Under the pieces are notes generated by a model. The model was given only the letters and a program-made list of their open reading frames with translations, made no database searches and was not told the origin of the DNA. Below, piece by piece: positions 9,900 through 19,819 of a DNA stretch of 64,000 bases. The position numbers and the translations under genes were made by a program. The stretch's first letter is position 1. Each line of letters opens with the position of its first letter. Origin of the DNA: Methylophilales bacterium (GTDB taxonomy: Bacteria > Pseudomonadota > Gammaproteobacteria > Burkholderiales > Methylophilaceae); assembly GCA_019823025.1 (NCBI GenBank), contig CP081940.1, positions 1 to 64,000 of the forward strand. The letters are read 5' to 3'.

Positions 9900-11219
9900 A
9901 TGAGTTTAAAGTCACAACTTATTATTTATATAAACTCTTTACTTTTGATCGCGACTTTAATTGGTTTGATGACCATTATGATGGTTACTCAAAAAAATGT
10001 GAGGGAAGAGGTCTTGTCAACGATGTCTCTTGCTGAATTTGCGATTGAGCAAGGGGTAAAAAAGAACCCTGATTTCTACCTCTTCCAAAGAGATAATAAT
10101 GAATTAGGTATCTCTGAATTATCAGGAATTCGACATTTAAAAATTCAATTTTTTGATCAAAATGATGTTTTATTAGAAGAAACATTGAATATGCCTGATG
10201 AAATTAAGCCTCCTCCAGCTTGGTTTATCAATGTAATTGAAAGCCTCTCTGATAAGATATTTTTTTCAAAAATCAATATTGAACAAAGGGGAGAATTAAC
10301 AGGATATGTTCTTATAAAACCTGAACCAATCTATGAGTATGCAGAAATATGGCAACAAATAAAGGTAGGACTTTGGATTATCGTAAGCTTTCTTATTCTT
10401 ATAAACCTTGTAGTTTTACTTCTTTTTTCTCATATGATAAAACCTATCAATAAAATCATTGAAGGATTTGAGAAGCTGGAAGCTGGTAACTTTAAATCAA
10501 AGATTAGAAAATCAAATATCCTTGAGCTTGATATTATTGGAAAAAAATTTAATAGCATGATTGATAATTTGAGACAGAGTAATAATAAGATTCACAAATT
10601 AAGCCAAAATTTAATTGATGTTCAAGAACAAGAAAAAAGTGAATTAGCTAGAGATTTGCATGATGAACTTGGTCAATCTCTAACCGCACTTCAAGCTGAA
10701 GCTGCCTCAATTTCAAAAACAACAAAGAAGAAATCTCGTGATGAAGCCATATTTAATGTAATAAAATTATCAAAAAATATGATGCTCTCTACAAGAGAAA
10801 TTATAAAGAAACTTAATTTAGGGTTAATTGAAGACTTGGGTTTTGAGTCAGCTTTAACTGAATTATTTGAAAACTGGAAAAGAAGATTTAAAGGGGTAAA
10901 ATTTGCATATTCTATTGATGAAAAAGCTATTAAAAAGATAACAAAAAAGAAAACGGCTCATCTTTACAGAATTTTTCAAGAGGCACTTACAAATATTGCA
11001 AAGCATTCATCCCCACAAAAAATTCAAATAAGCATTAAATATATAGATAACAGTAATAAAACAAGAATTCTGATTAGCAACGATGGTATTAGCAATGACT
11101 CTTCCAATCAGGATGGGCTTGGTCTTATAGGTATTGCAGAGAGAGTAGACCAAATTCAAGGTACTTTAGAAATTTCTAAAAAGAAATTATTTAAAATAAT
11201 TATTAATTTGAGTAATTAG
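9900..11219 (+). CDS. Sensor histidine kinase, NarX/UhpB type (HisKA_3)
   Basis: A 439-residue membrane sensor. A first membrane helix lies at residues ~7-29, a periplasmic domain of ~125 residues follows, and a second helix lies at ~155-177. A HAMP segment comes next (HMIKPINKIIEGFEKLEAGNF). The dimerisation domain has the phosphoacceptor histidine in ELARDLHDELGQS, as in the HisKA_3 family. The ATPase domain has FQEALTNIAKHS (N box) and GLGLIGIAERV (G box). The stop codon abuts the start of the response regulator gene, so the two form a pair. The upstream TonB receptor makes a metal or nutrient signal plausible; the ligand is unknown. Confidence 0.93.
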   Translation: MSLKSQLIIYINSLLLIATLIGLMTIMMVTQKNVREEVLSTMSLAEFAIEQGVKKNPDFYLFQRDNNELGISELSGIRHLKIQFFDQNDVLLEETLNMPDEIKPPPAWFINVIESLSDKIFFSKINIEQRGELTGYVLIKPEPIYEYAEIWQQIKVGLWIIVSFLILINLVVLLLFSHMIKPINKIIEGFEKLEAGNFKSKIRKSNILELDIIGKKFNSMIDNLRQSNNKIHKLSQNLIDVQEQEKSELARDLHDELGQSLTALQAEAASISKTTKKKSRDEAIFNVIKLSKNMMLSTREIIKKLNLGLIEDLGFESALTELFENWKRRFKGVKFAYSIDEKAIKKITKKKTAHLYRIFQEALTNIAKHSSPQKIQISIKYIDNSNKTRILISNDGISNDSSNQDGLGLIGIAERVDQIQGTLEISKKKLFKIIINLSN

Positions 11220-11828
11220 ATGACTGATTTATTAATTGTAGATGATCATGAAATTGTTCGTACAGGTATTAAGCGTCTTGTAGAAAACACGCCAAACCTT
11301 AATATAGTTGCTGATTTAGGTTCCGGAGAAGAGGCTTATCAATTCTTACAAAGAAATACAGTTGATTTGATCATTATGGATGTTTCTATGCCTGGAAAAG
11401 GAGGTATTGAGACAACAAATCAAATTAAAAAGAGATATCCAAAAATAAAAATCTTAATGCTCTCAATGCATGATAATTCCATGATCATTGAAAAAGCGAT
11501 GAAGGCTGGTGCTAACGGTTATATTTTAAAGAACGACTTATCTGATGATTTACTGAATGCAGTTGAAAAAGTCATGAATAACGAGACTATTATTTCAGCA
11601 TCGGTAGATGTAGATGAATTTAAAGATTCATTAATCAAGGATTTAAATAACAAAGAATTTGAAATTTTTAAATCTCTTGCATCAGGTGAAGATTTACTAA
11701 CTATTGCTGAAAAATTGAATATCAGTTACAATACAGCAGCAAATTACCAAACATCAATTAAACAAAAATTAAATGCAAAAAATATACTCGATTTTTATAA
11801 TTTAGCTAAAGAGAATAAAATTTTATAA
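11220..11828 (+). CDS. Response regulator, NarL/FixJ family
   Basis: A 202-residue DNA-binding regulator. The receiver domain shows the acid pair in IVDDHE, the phosphorylated aspartate in DLIIMDVSMPG, and the conserved lysine in GYILKND. The C-terminal LuxR-type helix-turn-helix spans about residues 140-195 (LTIAEKLNISYNTAANYQTSIKQKL). The ATG begins on the base after the kinase stop, so the two are translationally coupled. Its targets are not visible; the palindrome at 7443-7457 ahead of the receptor gene is a candidate. Methylotroph regulators such as MxaB are of this type, but so are many others. Confidence 0.93.
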   Translation: MTDLLIVDDHEIVRTGIKRLVENTPNLNIVADLGSGEEAYQFLQRNTVDLIIMDVSMPGKGGIETTNQIKKRYPKIKILMLSMHDNSMIIEKAMKAGANGYILKNDLSDDLLNAVEKVMNNETIISASVDVDEFKDSLIKDLNNKEFEIFKSLASGEDLLTIAEKLNISYNTAANYQTSIKQKLNAKNILDFYNLAKENKIL

Positions 11829-11885
11829 ACAATTAACTTGTAAATCTATTGTTATAATCGATTTAATAATACTACAGGCTTATTT

Positions 11886-13088
11886 ATGGACATTGGAACG
11901 CCTTTAAGTGCTTCATCCACCCGAGTAATGTTATTGGGTGCTGGAGAGCTTGGTAAGGAGGTAATTATTTCATTCCAGAGACTGGGTGTGGAGGTTATTG
12001 CTGTCGATCGATATCAAAATGCACCAGGCCATCAGGTTGCTCACCGCGCTTACGTTATTGATATGACCAATGAAAAGCAACTAAGAGAAATTATTAAAAA
12101 AGAGAAACCACACTATATCGTCCCAGAAATTGAAGCAATTAATACAGATTTCTTATCGGAAGTCGATAGCGAGGGTTATTCCAAAGTAATTCCTAGTTTA
12201 AAAGCAGTTCAGTTAACAATGAACCGAGAAGGTATTAGAAGGCTTGCATCTGAAGAATTAGGCTTACCAACATCAAACTATGGTTTTGCAAGAAGTTTTG
12301 AGGAGCTAAAAGATTTAATTCTAAATAAAATAAAATTTCCATGTTTTATTAAACCTACCATGTCATCTTCAGGGAAAGGTCAATCATTAGTAAAGTCTGA
12401 AAGTGAAATTGAATCTGCATGGAAATTTGCAGCAAGTGGCGGGAGAGTAGATCAAGGTGTTGTGATAGCAGAGGGTTTAATTGATTTTGATTATGAAATT
12501 ACATTACTCACTGTTAGGTCGAAGGACTCAAATGGTGAAGTTTGCACAAAATTTTGTGATCCGATAGGACACCATCAAGAAAATGGAGATTATATCGAAA
12601 GTTTTCAACCACAACCGATGAGTGAGGCTGCACTGGTAAAGTCAAAAAAAATTGCAAAGATAATAACTGATTCCTTAGGTGGTCTTGGTATTTTTGGTGT
12701 TGAATTATTCATTAAGAAGGACGAAGTATGGTTTTCAGAGGTAAGTCCCAGACCTCATGATACCGGGATGGTCACAATGGCATCTCAAAGACAATCTGAA
12801 TTTAAGTTGCATGCTAAGGCAATTCTTGGGTTACCGGTTGATACATCTTTGTTAAGTCCAAGCGCAAGTAAAGTGATTTATGGTGATCACGATGCTGATC
12901 ATATTTATTTTGAGGGAGTTGATCAGGCACTTCAAATTCCTGGTGTTGATATTAGGCTATTTGGTAAACCAAAATCACTTAAGAAGAGAAGAATGGGGGT
13001 CATATTAGCTTCATCAAATACTATGCAGGCTGCACTACACAATGTAAAAGAAGCGGCCTTAAAAATTAAAATAAAACTAAAGAGATAG
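11886..13088 (+). CDS. purT: Formate-dependent phosphoribosylglycinamide formyltransferase
   Basis: A 400-residue ATP-grasp enzyme that makes formyl-GAR from GAR, formate and ATP, the folate-independent route for step three of purine synthesis. The N-terminal Rossmann-like part is clear ([34 protein letters not shown]). The ATP-grasp core has [12 protein letters not shown] and the metal-binding [17 protein letters not shown]. Length and end match PurT. Use of free formate would fit a C1-oxidising lifestyle, though PurT is widespread. It is followed after 4 bp by an AsmA-like gene. Confidence 0.98.
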   Translation: MDIGTPLSASSTRVMLLGAGELGKEVIISFQRLGVEVIAVDRYQNAPGHQVAHRAYVIDMTNEKQLREIIKKEKPHYIVPEIEAINTDFLSEVDSEGYSKVIPSLKAVQLTMNREGIRRLASEELGLPTSNYGFARSFEELKDLILNKIKFPCFIKPTMSSSGKGQSLVKSESEIESAWKFAASGGRVDQGVVIAEGLIDFDYEITLLTVRSKDSNGEVCTKFCDPIGHHQENGDYIESFQPQPMSEAALVKSKKIAKIITDSLGGLGIFGVELFIKKDEVWFSEVSPRPHDTGMVTMASQRQSEFKLHAKAILGLPVDTSLLSPSASKVIYGDHDADHIYFEGVDQALQIPGVDIRLFGKPKSLKKRRMGVILASSNTMQAALHNVKEAALKIKIKLKR

Positions 13089-13092
13089 AGTA

Positions 13093-13920
13093 ATGAAAAA
13101 AATAGTATTAGTTTTTATATTTCTTGCAGCAGTTCTTGGAGGTTTGACTTATTGGTTTTTTGAGAATTTAGATGATTTTATCAAAAGTTATATGGTCGAG
13201 TATGGTTCCAAAATGACCAAAACTGATGTTGAAGTTGACTCTGTCAAAACTGACATTTCAAAAGGGGAGATTTTGATCAATAGAATTGGTATTGAGAACC
13301 CAAAAAGCTTTAGTAATAACGAAGCCTTTGAGGTAAAAAAGGTTAAGATTCACGTTAATAAAGAATCGTTAAATCAAGATGTTATAGAGGTTCCACTTGT
13401 TTTGATTAATAATCCAGAGATTATCTACGAATATAATGGGAAAAAGACCAACTTTAATGTACTTAAAGATAATATCCAAAATTATCAAAAAAATGAAAAT
13501 AATTCATCCAATGAAAAAAAAATAGGCGAAGTAACTGAAAAAAAGCAAACAAAAGAAAATAAAGATAAAAAAACCTCTAAAACTTTTTTTATTAAGGAAT
13601 TAATAATTGTAGATCTAGAGGTAAAAGCAAGAGTAAGTTCTATAAAAAAAGATTTTTTAAATAAAAAAATTCCATTGATAATAATAAAAAATATTGGCTC
13701 AGAAACAAAGGGGGCCTCACCTGAATTTATTTTAGAAAGTGTTATCTTTAAAATAGATGATAATTTAGAAACTTTATTTGACTTTAAATCACTTAAAACA
13801 GATATCAGAAACAATGCTAAAAAAATCATTGAAAAGTTTAAAGGAGTGCAGAAAAGTAATTCTGATAAAGAAAATATAGATAACAAAAAAATAATTAATA
13901 ATCTCAAAGATTTGTTCTAA
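13093..13920 (+). CDS. Small AsmA/DUF748-like membrane-anchored protein
   Basis: A 275-residue protein with one N-terminal membrane helix (residues ~4-24) and the rest in the periplasm. The pattern of the first ~110 residues (TKTDVEVDSVKTDISKGEI, IGIENPKSFS, VKKVKIHVNKES, PLVLINNPEIIYEYNG) is that of the AsmA-like repeat-containing proteins involved in envelope lipid or protein trafficking. The middle (residues ~130-165) is a lysine/asparagine-rich low-complexity linker, encoded by A-rich DNA. It is much shorter than AsmA itself. Its exact role is unknown; it is 4 bp after purT and probably co-transcribed. Confidence 0.7.
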   Translation: MKKIVLVFIFLAAVLGGLTYWFFENLDDFIKSYMVEYGSKMTKTDVEVDSVKTDISKGEILINRIGIENPKSFSNNEAFEVKKVKIHVNKESLNQDVIEVPLVLINNPEIIYEYNGKKTNFNVLKDNIQNYQKNENNSSNEKKIGEVTEKKQTKENKDKKTSKTFFIKELIIVDLEVKARVSSIKKDFLNKKIPLIIIKNIGSETKGASPEFILESVIFKIDDNLETLFDFKSLKTDIRNNAKKIIEKFKGVQKSNSDKENIDNKKIINNLKDLF

Positions 13921-13955
13921 TACTTAAAAGACAGTAAGTTAAGTTATCCTCTTTG

Positions 13956-13964
13956 TGCTAAAAT
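13956..13964 (+). promoter_or_regulatory. Extended -10 promoter for typA
   Basis: TGC-TAAAAT is an extended -10 element placed so that transcription would begin near 13971, giving a leader of about 27 nt to the ATG at 13998. No good -35 box is visible, as allowed for extended -10 promoters. Confidence 0.5.
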
Positions 13965-13997
13965 CGCGCGTCTAATAAAATTAATGGTCACCCATCA

Positions 13998-15809
13998 ATG
14001 AATCAAAAGCTTCGTAATATTGCAATTATTGCCCATGTTGATCATGGTAAAACCACTCTTGTCGATAAATTATTACAACAATCAGGTACATTCGCTGAGC
14101 ATCAGCAAGTGAGTGAACGTGTCATGGATTCTAACGATCTTGAAAAAGAACGTGGTATTACCATCCTATCTAAAAATACAGCGATTAATTATGAAGATCA
14201 CCATATTAATATTGTAGATACTCCAGGCCATGCTGATTTTGGAGGTGAGGTTGAAAGAGTTTTAGGCATGGTTGATGGTGTTGTTTTACTTGTAGATGCC
14301 GTTGATGGACCAATGCCGCAAACACGTTTTGTCACCAAAAAAGCATTAGCACTTGGTTTAAAGCCTATAGTTGTCATTAATAAAATAGATCGCCCAGGAG
14401 CTAGGGCAGATTGGGTGATTAACCATACTTTTGATTTGTTTGCTAATTTAGGTGCCACTGATGAGCAGCTTGATTTTCCGGTTGTTTATGCATCAGCTTT
14501 AAATGGCTATGCAAAAATGAAAGAGGAAGATGAAACAAAAGATATGACTGCTCTATTCAAGACTATTTTATTCCATGTTGAGCCACCAGAAGGTGATACG
14601 GCAGCTCCCTTACAGTTTCAAATTTCTGCTCTTGATTACTCCTCATACACAGGAAGAATGGGGATTGGCCGAATTCGTAACGGTATTTTAAGGCCTGGCA
14701 GTCCCGTTTCAATTATGTTGGGAGATGAAAAAGTTGGCCAGGGAAAAATAAATGAGGTTTTTGGTTATGAAGGGCTCGAAAAGGTTAGTGTAAAACAGGC
14801 AGAGGCAGGTGAAATTGTAATTGTGACTGGAATTGAGGATATCGGTATTGGTGTTACGATTGCGCAACTTGATAACCCTTCAGGTCTTCCAATAATCCCT
14901 ATCGATGAACCCACATTAAATATGGACTTTATGGTTAATACCTCACCTCTTGCTGGTAAAGAGGGTAAGTTTGTGACGAGTAGGCAGATAAAAGAGAGGC
15001 TCACAAAGGAATTATTAGTTAACGTTGCCCTGAGAGTAGAAGATACTGAAGATGCAGATGTTTTTCGGGTTTCAGGAAGGGGTGAGCTACATTTAACAAT
15101 TCTCCTAGAGAATATGAGAAGGGAAGGTTATGAAGTTGCTGTAGGTAAACCTCAGGTTGTTTACAAAGAAATTGATGGAAATAAATGTGAGCCATATGAG
15201 AGCCTCACAGTAGATATAGAAGATGAAACACAAGGCGCCGTGATGGAAGAGTTAGGGCGAAGAAAAGGTGAATTGACTAATATGGAGTCTGATGGACTCG
15301 GTAGGACTCGTCTTGAGTATACAATCCCTGCAAGAGGTCTTATTGGATTTCAAGGTGAATTTCTGACAATGACTAAGGGGACTGGGATTATGTCGCATGT
15401 TTTCGAGGAATATCTACCTGTTAAGACTGAAATTCCTGGAAGAAGGAATGGCGTTTTAATTTCTTCAGAGAAGGGTGAGGCAGTGGCTTATGCTTTATGG
15501 AAATTACAGGACAGAGGCAGAATGTTTGTTCATCCAGGTGATAAGCTCTATGAAGGCATGGTCATTGGTATTCATTCTCGAGATAATGACTTAATTGTTA
15601 ATCCAATCAAGGGAAAGCAGCTTACAAACGTTAGGTCTTCCGGTACAGATGAGGCTGTTAGGCTGGTCCCACCCATTCAAATGAGTTTAGAATATGCAGT
15701 TGAATTCATTGATGACGATGAGCTTGTTGAAATTACGCCTGAATCAATCAGAATCAGGAAACGATATCTAATTGAGCACGAGAGAAAGAGGGCGTCCAGA
15801 GAAGCTTAA
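13998..15809 (+). CDS. typA: Translational GTPase TypA/BipA
   Basis: A 603-residue ribosome-associated GTPase involved in stress adaptation and ribosome assembly. G motifs are intact: [10 protein letters not shown], the switch [14 protein letters not shown] and NKIDRPGA. The EF-G-like domains and the TypA-specific C-terminus ([21 protein letters not shown]) follow. Length is typical. Its stop codon interlocks with that of the convergent ABC-F gene: both stops share the TTAA at 15806-15809, so there is no room for a terminator between them. Confidence 0.98.
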   Translation: MNQKLRNIAIIAHVDHGKTTLVDKLLQQSGTFAEHQQVSERVMDSNDLEKERGITILSKNTAINYEDHHINIVDTPGHADFGGEVERVLGMVDGVVLLVDAVDGPMPQTRFVTKKALALGLKPIVVINKIDRPGARADWVINHTFDLFANLGATDEQLDFPVVYASALNGYAKMKEEDETKDMTALFKTILFHVEPPEGDTAAPLQFQISALDYSSYTGRMGIGRIRNGILRPGSPVSIMLGDEKVGQGKINEVFGYEGLEKVSVKQAEAGEIVIVTGIEDIGIGVTIAQLDNPSGLPIIPIDEPTLNMDFMVNTSPLAGKEGKFVTSRQIKERLTKELLVNVALRVEDTEDADVFRVSGRGELHLTILLENMRREGYEVAVGKPQVVYKEIDGNKCEPYESLTVDIEDETQGAVMEELGRRKGELTNMESDGLGRTRLEYTIPARGLIGFQGEFLTMTKGTGIMSHVFEEYLPVKTEIPGRRNGVLISSEKGEAVAYALWKLQDRGRMFVHPGDKLYEGMVIGIHSRDNDLIVNPIKGKQLTNVRSSGTDEAVRLVPPIQMSLEYAVEFIDDDELVEITPESIRIRKRYLIEHERKRASREA

Positions 15810-17401
15810 TCTAGCTCTTGAGCAGCAATATAGTCCTCGTAGTTGCCTGTGTAATCAATAATTTTGTCAGATTTTATTTCAAAAATGCGAGTTGCTACCG
15901 AGCTTACAAATTCACGATCGTGTGTTACAAAAAATACCGTTCCTTTATATTTATCCAAGGCTGTATTTAATGATTCAATTGATTCCATATCCATATGATT
16001 CGTGGGTTCATCTAATAACAAAACATTATTTCTTTCGAGCATAATTTTTCCAAATAACATCCGACCTTGCTCTCCACCTGACAATACATTCACTTTCTTT
16101 TTAAAATCGTCTCCAGAAAATAATAATCGGCCTAAAATACTCTTAATAGATTGGTCATCATCTTGCGCTTGTTTGAAATCATTTATCCAATCAAATATTG
16201 GAGTACTTTTATCAAATTCGTCGTTATGGTCTTGTGCAAAATAACTTATTTTTGCTTTTTCAGCCCATTTGACTGATCCATCATTAGGATTAACTGTATT
16301 TGCAAGAATTTTAAGTAAGGTAGATTTGCCTATGCCATTTTCACCAATAATGGCAACTTTTTCTCCAGCCTCAACCATAAAATTTAAATTATTAAATAAG
16401 GGCTTTTCATAAGCGTGACTTAATTTATTAACTGTAACTGCTTGACGATACAATTTATCTTTTTCTTCGTATTCAAATCGAATAAACGGATACTGTCTGC
16501 TTGATGGCTTCATATCCTCTATTTTTATTTTATCAATTTGTTTTGCTCTTGATGTTGCTTGCTTGGCTTTGGATGCATTTGCTGAGAATCTTCTGACAAA
16601 CTCTTGAAGTTCGGCTACTTGTGCTTTAGCTTTTTCATTTGCTTTGAGTTGCTGCGATTTTACTGTCGCACTTGCTGCCATAAAGTCATCATAATTACCT
16701 GGATAAACTGTTAACTTTTGATAATCCATATCTGCTGTATGAGTGCATACTTGATTAAGAAAATGACGATCATGCGAAATAATAATCATGGTCGAATTTC
16801 TTGAATTAATTATCTTTTCAAGCCATCGAATTGTATTAATGTCCAGATTGTTGGTAGGTTCATCAAGCAACAGAATGTCTGGGTCTGCAAATAGTGCTTG
16901 AGCTAATAAAACTCTAAGTTTTAACCCAGGTGGGATTGCACTCATAGCTCCATCATGAAAGCTATTTTCGATACCTACACCATCTAACAACTCCCCAGCC
17001 CTTGACTCAGCTGTATAGCCATCATATTCCGCATAAACTGTTTCTAGTTCGGCAGCCTTCATATAATCTTCATCTGTTGCATCTGGGTTCGCATAAAGCT
17101 TATTTTTTTCCTCATTAGCATTCCACATTTCTTCATGACCCATCATGACAACGTCAAGAACCCTCAGCTCTTCATATGCAAATTGATCTTGTCTCAGCCA
17201 AGCAACTCTTTCGTTTGATTCAATGGCAATTGAACCCGAGGTGGGCTCAAGCTCTTTAGCAAGAATTTTCATAAAGGTGGATTTACCACAACCATTTGCA
17301 CCAATAAGACCATAGCGGTTACCGTCTCCAAACTTTATTGATATATCCTCAAAAAGGGGTTTTGAACCAAATTGCATCGTAATATTATTTGTAATTAGCA
17401 A
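15806..17401 (-). CDS. ybiT: ABC-F family ATPase, YbiT type
   Basis: A 531-residue soluble protein with two ABC ATPase domains and no membrane part; ABC-F proteins act on the ribosome. Walker A motifs are GANGCGKST and GENGIGKST. Walker B motifs are [13 protein letters not shown] and [12 protein letters not shown]. The inter-domain linker contains [23 protein letters not shown], a close match to YbiT. The first signature motif is degenerate ([14 protein letters not shown]), as in YbiT; the second is canonical (LSGGEQGR). It converges on typA with a 4-bp overlap. Confidence 0.95.
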   Translation of the reverse strand: MLITNNITMQFGSKPLFEDISIKFGDGNRYGLIGANGCGKSTFMKILAKELEPTSGSIAIESNERVAWLRQDQFAYEELRVLDVVMMGHEEMWNANEEKNKLYANPDATDEDYMKAAELETVYAEYDGYTAESRAGELLDGVGIENSFHDGAMSAIPPGLKLRVLLAQALFADPDILLLDEPTNNLDINTIRWLEKIINSRNSTMIIISHDRHFLNQVCTHTADMDYQKLTVYPGNYDDFMAASATVKSQQLKANEKAKAQVAELQEFVRRFSANASKAKQATSRAKQIDKIKIEDMKPSSRQYPFIRFEYEEKDKLYRQAVTVNKLSHAYEKPLFNNLNFMVEAGEKVAIIGENGIGKSTLLKILANTVNPNDGSVKWAEKAKISYFAQDHNDEFDKSTPIFDWINDFKQAQDDDQSIKSILGRLLFSGDDFKKKVNVLSGGEQGRMLFGKIMLERNNVLLLDEPTNHMDMESIESLNTALDKYKGTVFFVTHDREFVSSVATRIFEIKSDKIIDYTGNYEDYIAAQELD

Positions 17402-17478
17402 GTCTAGGGGCCTTTATTCCTTGATAATAGTTAGAAAATTATGATTTTAAATATGTTGAAGTTAAAAATTTTTACGAA

Positions 17479-17979
17479 TTATAGCTTGTACTGTATGTTT
17501 ACGATAGTTAAAATTTCATTTCCTGAGGGTTTTATCCAAACAACTTCATCATCTAGAGCGTTTCCAATTAGAGCTTTCGCAAGAGGTGAGTTGTATGCGA
17601 TTTTATTTATTTTAACATTTGCTTCGTCTTCACCAACAATTTGAAAATTAAGAATTTCTCCTAATTCATTTTCGATATCAACCGAAGCAGAAAAAAGAAC
17701 CTTATTTTTATCCTGCTCTTGGGGGTTAACTAAAATTGCTGATTCAAGTCGGTTAATAAAGTATCTTAAATCACGCTCCAATTGCAATTTTTTTTGCTTA
17801 TGTATGGAGTCGGTAGTGAGGGATGATTTTGTTCTTTCCTCTTCCAAATATGAGATTTTTGTTTCTAGCTCCATAAGCCCATAAGGAGTTACGTAATTTT
17901 TTTCAGAGCTTATAGGGCGTTCTGGCACATCTATTCCAGCATGCTCTAAATCATTTTCTTTTACAAATGCTCTACTCAT
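17479..17979 (-). CDS. GreA/GreB-family transcript cleavage factor
   Basis: A 166-residue factor that rescues backtracked RNA polymerase by stimulating transcript cleavage. It opens with the betaproteobacterial Gre-like signature MSRAFVKEND and PERPISSEKNYVTPYG. An N-terminal coiled coil follows (residues ~35-85, LMELETKISYLEEERTKSS). The C-terminal FKBP-like domain is recognisable from NSPLAKALIGNALDDEVVW. It is closer to GreB-like proteins than to GreA, but I leave the symbol open. It lies upstream of ybiT in the same direction. Confidence 0.88.
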   Translation of the reverse strand: MSRAFVKENDLEHAGIDVPERPISSEKNYVTPYGLMELETKISYLEEERTKSSLTTDSIHKQKKLQLERDLRYFINRLESAILVNPQEQDKNKVLFSASVDIENELGEILNFQIVGEDEANVKINKIAYNSPLAKALIGNALDDEVVWIKPSGNEILTIVNIQYKL

Positions 17980-18097
17980 TTTTTATTTTAAATCAGTATT
18001 ATATATAAAATTTATAATGTAAAATATACGTTAGGTAATTTTAGAATTTAATTACAACTCATAATTGGTGAGTAGTAACATAAGCAATAATTTTAAT

Positions 18098-18709
18098 TTA
18101 GCTTTCAAACTTAATTTTACACGCCTCTAATTTTTTTTGAAAATCTGCATAGCTCATTGAAACAGAAAATTGTGGATAATCACTGATTACATTTTCTGGT
18201 GGATCAAACAAAATACCTTCATTTGCCTGTTTAAGCATTCCAATATCATTATATGAGTCACCTGCAGCAACAACCTTGAAGTTTAAATTTTGAAGTGCTT
18301 TTACAGCCTCTTGTTTCCCATTTGGTTGGCGTAGCTTATATCCGATAATTGAATCATTTTTATCGATGACCAATTGATGACAGAAGAGGGTTGGGTAATC
18401 TAATTTCTGCATCAACGGACTGACAAATTGATAAAAGGTATCTGAAAGAATGATTACTTCAAACTCGGACCTGAGCCATTTGTGAAATTCAATTGCTCCA
18501 TCAAGGGGCTCAAGAGTACTAATTAGGTCTTTTATATCCTTTAGCTTAAAATTATTTTTTTTTAGGATGTTGAGTCTTTTAGTCATTAATTCATCATAAT
18601 CAGGAATATCTCGAGTTGTTAATTTTAGATCTTCCACACCAGTTTTCTCAGCAAATTTAATCCATATTTCTGGTAGTAATACCCCCTCCAAATCTAGACA
18701 TGCAATCAT
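18098..18709 (-). CDS. thrH: Phosphoserine phosphatase / homoserine phosphotransferase ThrH
   Basis: A 203-residue HAD-superfamily enzyme. ThrH hydrolyses phosphoserine and can transfer the phosphate to homoserine, linking serine and threonine synthesis. HAD motif I is present as CLDLEGVLLP; here the second acidic residue is glutamate (DLEGV), as in ThrH. Motif II is VIILSDTF, and motif IV is VAAGDSYNDIGML. Length matches ThrH and is shorter than SerB. It stands alone, with about 60-bp gaps and AT-rich flanks. Confidence 0.95.
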   Translation of the reverse strand: MIACLDLEGVLLPEIWIKFAEKTGVEDLKLTTRDIPDYDELMTKRLNILKKNNFKLKDIKDLISTLEPLDGAIEFHKWLRSEFEVIILSDTFYQFVSPLMQKLDYPTLFCHQLVIDKNDSIIGYKLRQPNGKQEAVKALQNLNFKVVAAGDSYNDIGMLKQANEGILFDPPENVISDYPQFSVSMSYADFQKKLEACKIKFES

Positions 18710-18769
18710 TTTATTATTTACCTTTTTTAATCTATTTTATTATAAATTATTTTTAAATATATGATTATA

Positions 18770-19768
18770 TTAATAATTTTTTAAAATCATATCTCTTAAA
18801 ACTTTAATCCTTTCTATAGTTGCACTACGCATACTTACAAACTCAACATGTTCCTGTTTATGTTTGTTTGGATTTAATTGTACACCCCAGAGACCACCTA
18901 TTTCATTTGGAATACCTGAATATCTTATATCAATAATTTGATTTTTATTGTTTGGATTAACCGCAAGAAAGTCATTGCTGAACCATTTAAATCTTTCTAC
19001 ATCTTTGTATTGTTGCGATTCTCTATCTAACCACGGAAAATTTTTATTTAGGTTTAATTTTTTAATACTCTCTCCAGGAATTATATTTCTAAAAAATAAA
19101 TTTGTAGCATCAACATAAAAGTGATCATCTGATTCATATATTGTCTTCCATAGAATTAAGTTCCCAAAGCTTGGCTTAGCTTTTATTCTATTTACAACGT
19201 GACCTCTCTGCTCCGCAATTTCTTTACCTACATTTAATGCTACATTATGCAAATAGACACCCAGCGTAAGGTATGTGACTGCCCATGCTAAGGCAATTTT
19301 TGAATAAACATTTTTTTTCTTTATTGTTGCTAGTACTATCAATAATATCAAGGGAAACGTGAATAACGGATCAATGATTGAAATATTGTTCCAAGCAACC
19401 CTCATATCACTAAAAGGCCAAAAAAGGAGAGTACCATAGCTTGTACATGCATCAATTAACCCATGAGTCCCATAGCCTAAAGTGCAATAAAGCCATGTTT
19501 TCTTGAAATTAAATGGACTTATTTTTTTGAGAACTACAAATAGTATTAGAGCGCATATTAGTCCACCAAAAGGGATGAATATTAAGGAATGGGTAAATTG
19601 ACGGTGATATTCTAAAGATAAGAGTGGATCAGTGCTTGATCGAATTAAAATATCCAAATCTGGCGCCATTCCAGACAGAAATCCAAGTATTGCAACTATC
19701 CCTAGATTTTTTTTACCCAGCGCCTGTGGGATAACAGCGCCGACCGTACCTTGTGTTATTGGGTCCAT
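18770..19768 (-). CDS. Membrane-bound metal-dependent hydrolase, YdjM/DUF457 family
   Basis: A 332-residue protein with four to five membrane helices in its first two-thirds. The family pattern is clear: DPITQGTVGAVIPQAL, APDLDIL, YHRQFTHSL, GYGTHGLIDACTSYGT, with conserved His and Asp residues likely to bind metal. The C-terminal ~130 residues are a soluble domain (ATNLFFRNIIPGESIKKLN) seen in the longer members. The substrate of the family is not established. In enterobacteria YdjM is SOS-induced, but I see no LexA-type site here. Confidence 0.88.
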   Translation of the reverse strand: MDPITQGTVGAVIPQALGKKNLGIVAILGFLSGMAPDLDILIRSSTDPLLSLEYHRQFTHSLIFIPFGGLICALILFVVLKKISPFNFKKTWLYCTLGYGTHGLIDACTSYGTLLFWPFSDMRVAWNNISIIDPLFTFPLILLIVLATIKKKNVYSKIALAWAVTYLTLGVYLHNVALNVGKEIAEQRGHVVNRIKAKPSFGNLILWKTIYESDDHFYVDATNLFFRNIIPGESIKKLNLNKNFPWLDRESQQYKDVERFKWFSNDFLAVNPNNKNQIIDIRYSGIPNEIGGLWGVQLNPNKHKQEHVEFVSMRSATIERIKVLRDMILKNY

Positions 19769-19819
19769 ATTAAAATTTCGCTTTAAGGATGTTGCTAGGT
19801 AAAAGCATAGAGCATTTTT

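Noticed and set aside
13485..13907. Minus-strand 140-residue hydrophobic reading frame
   Set aside because: It is the antisense of the A-rich, lysine-rich part of the AsmA-like gene, which produces artificial Phe/Leu/Ser-rich frames.
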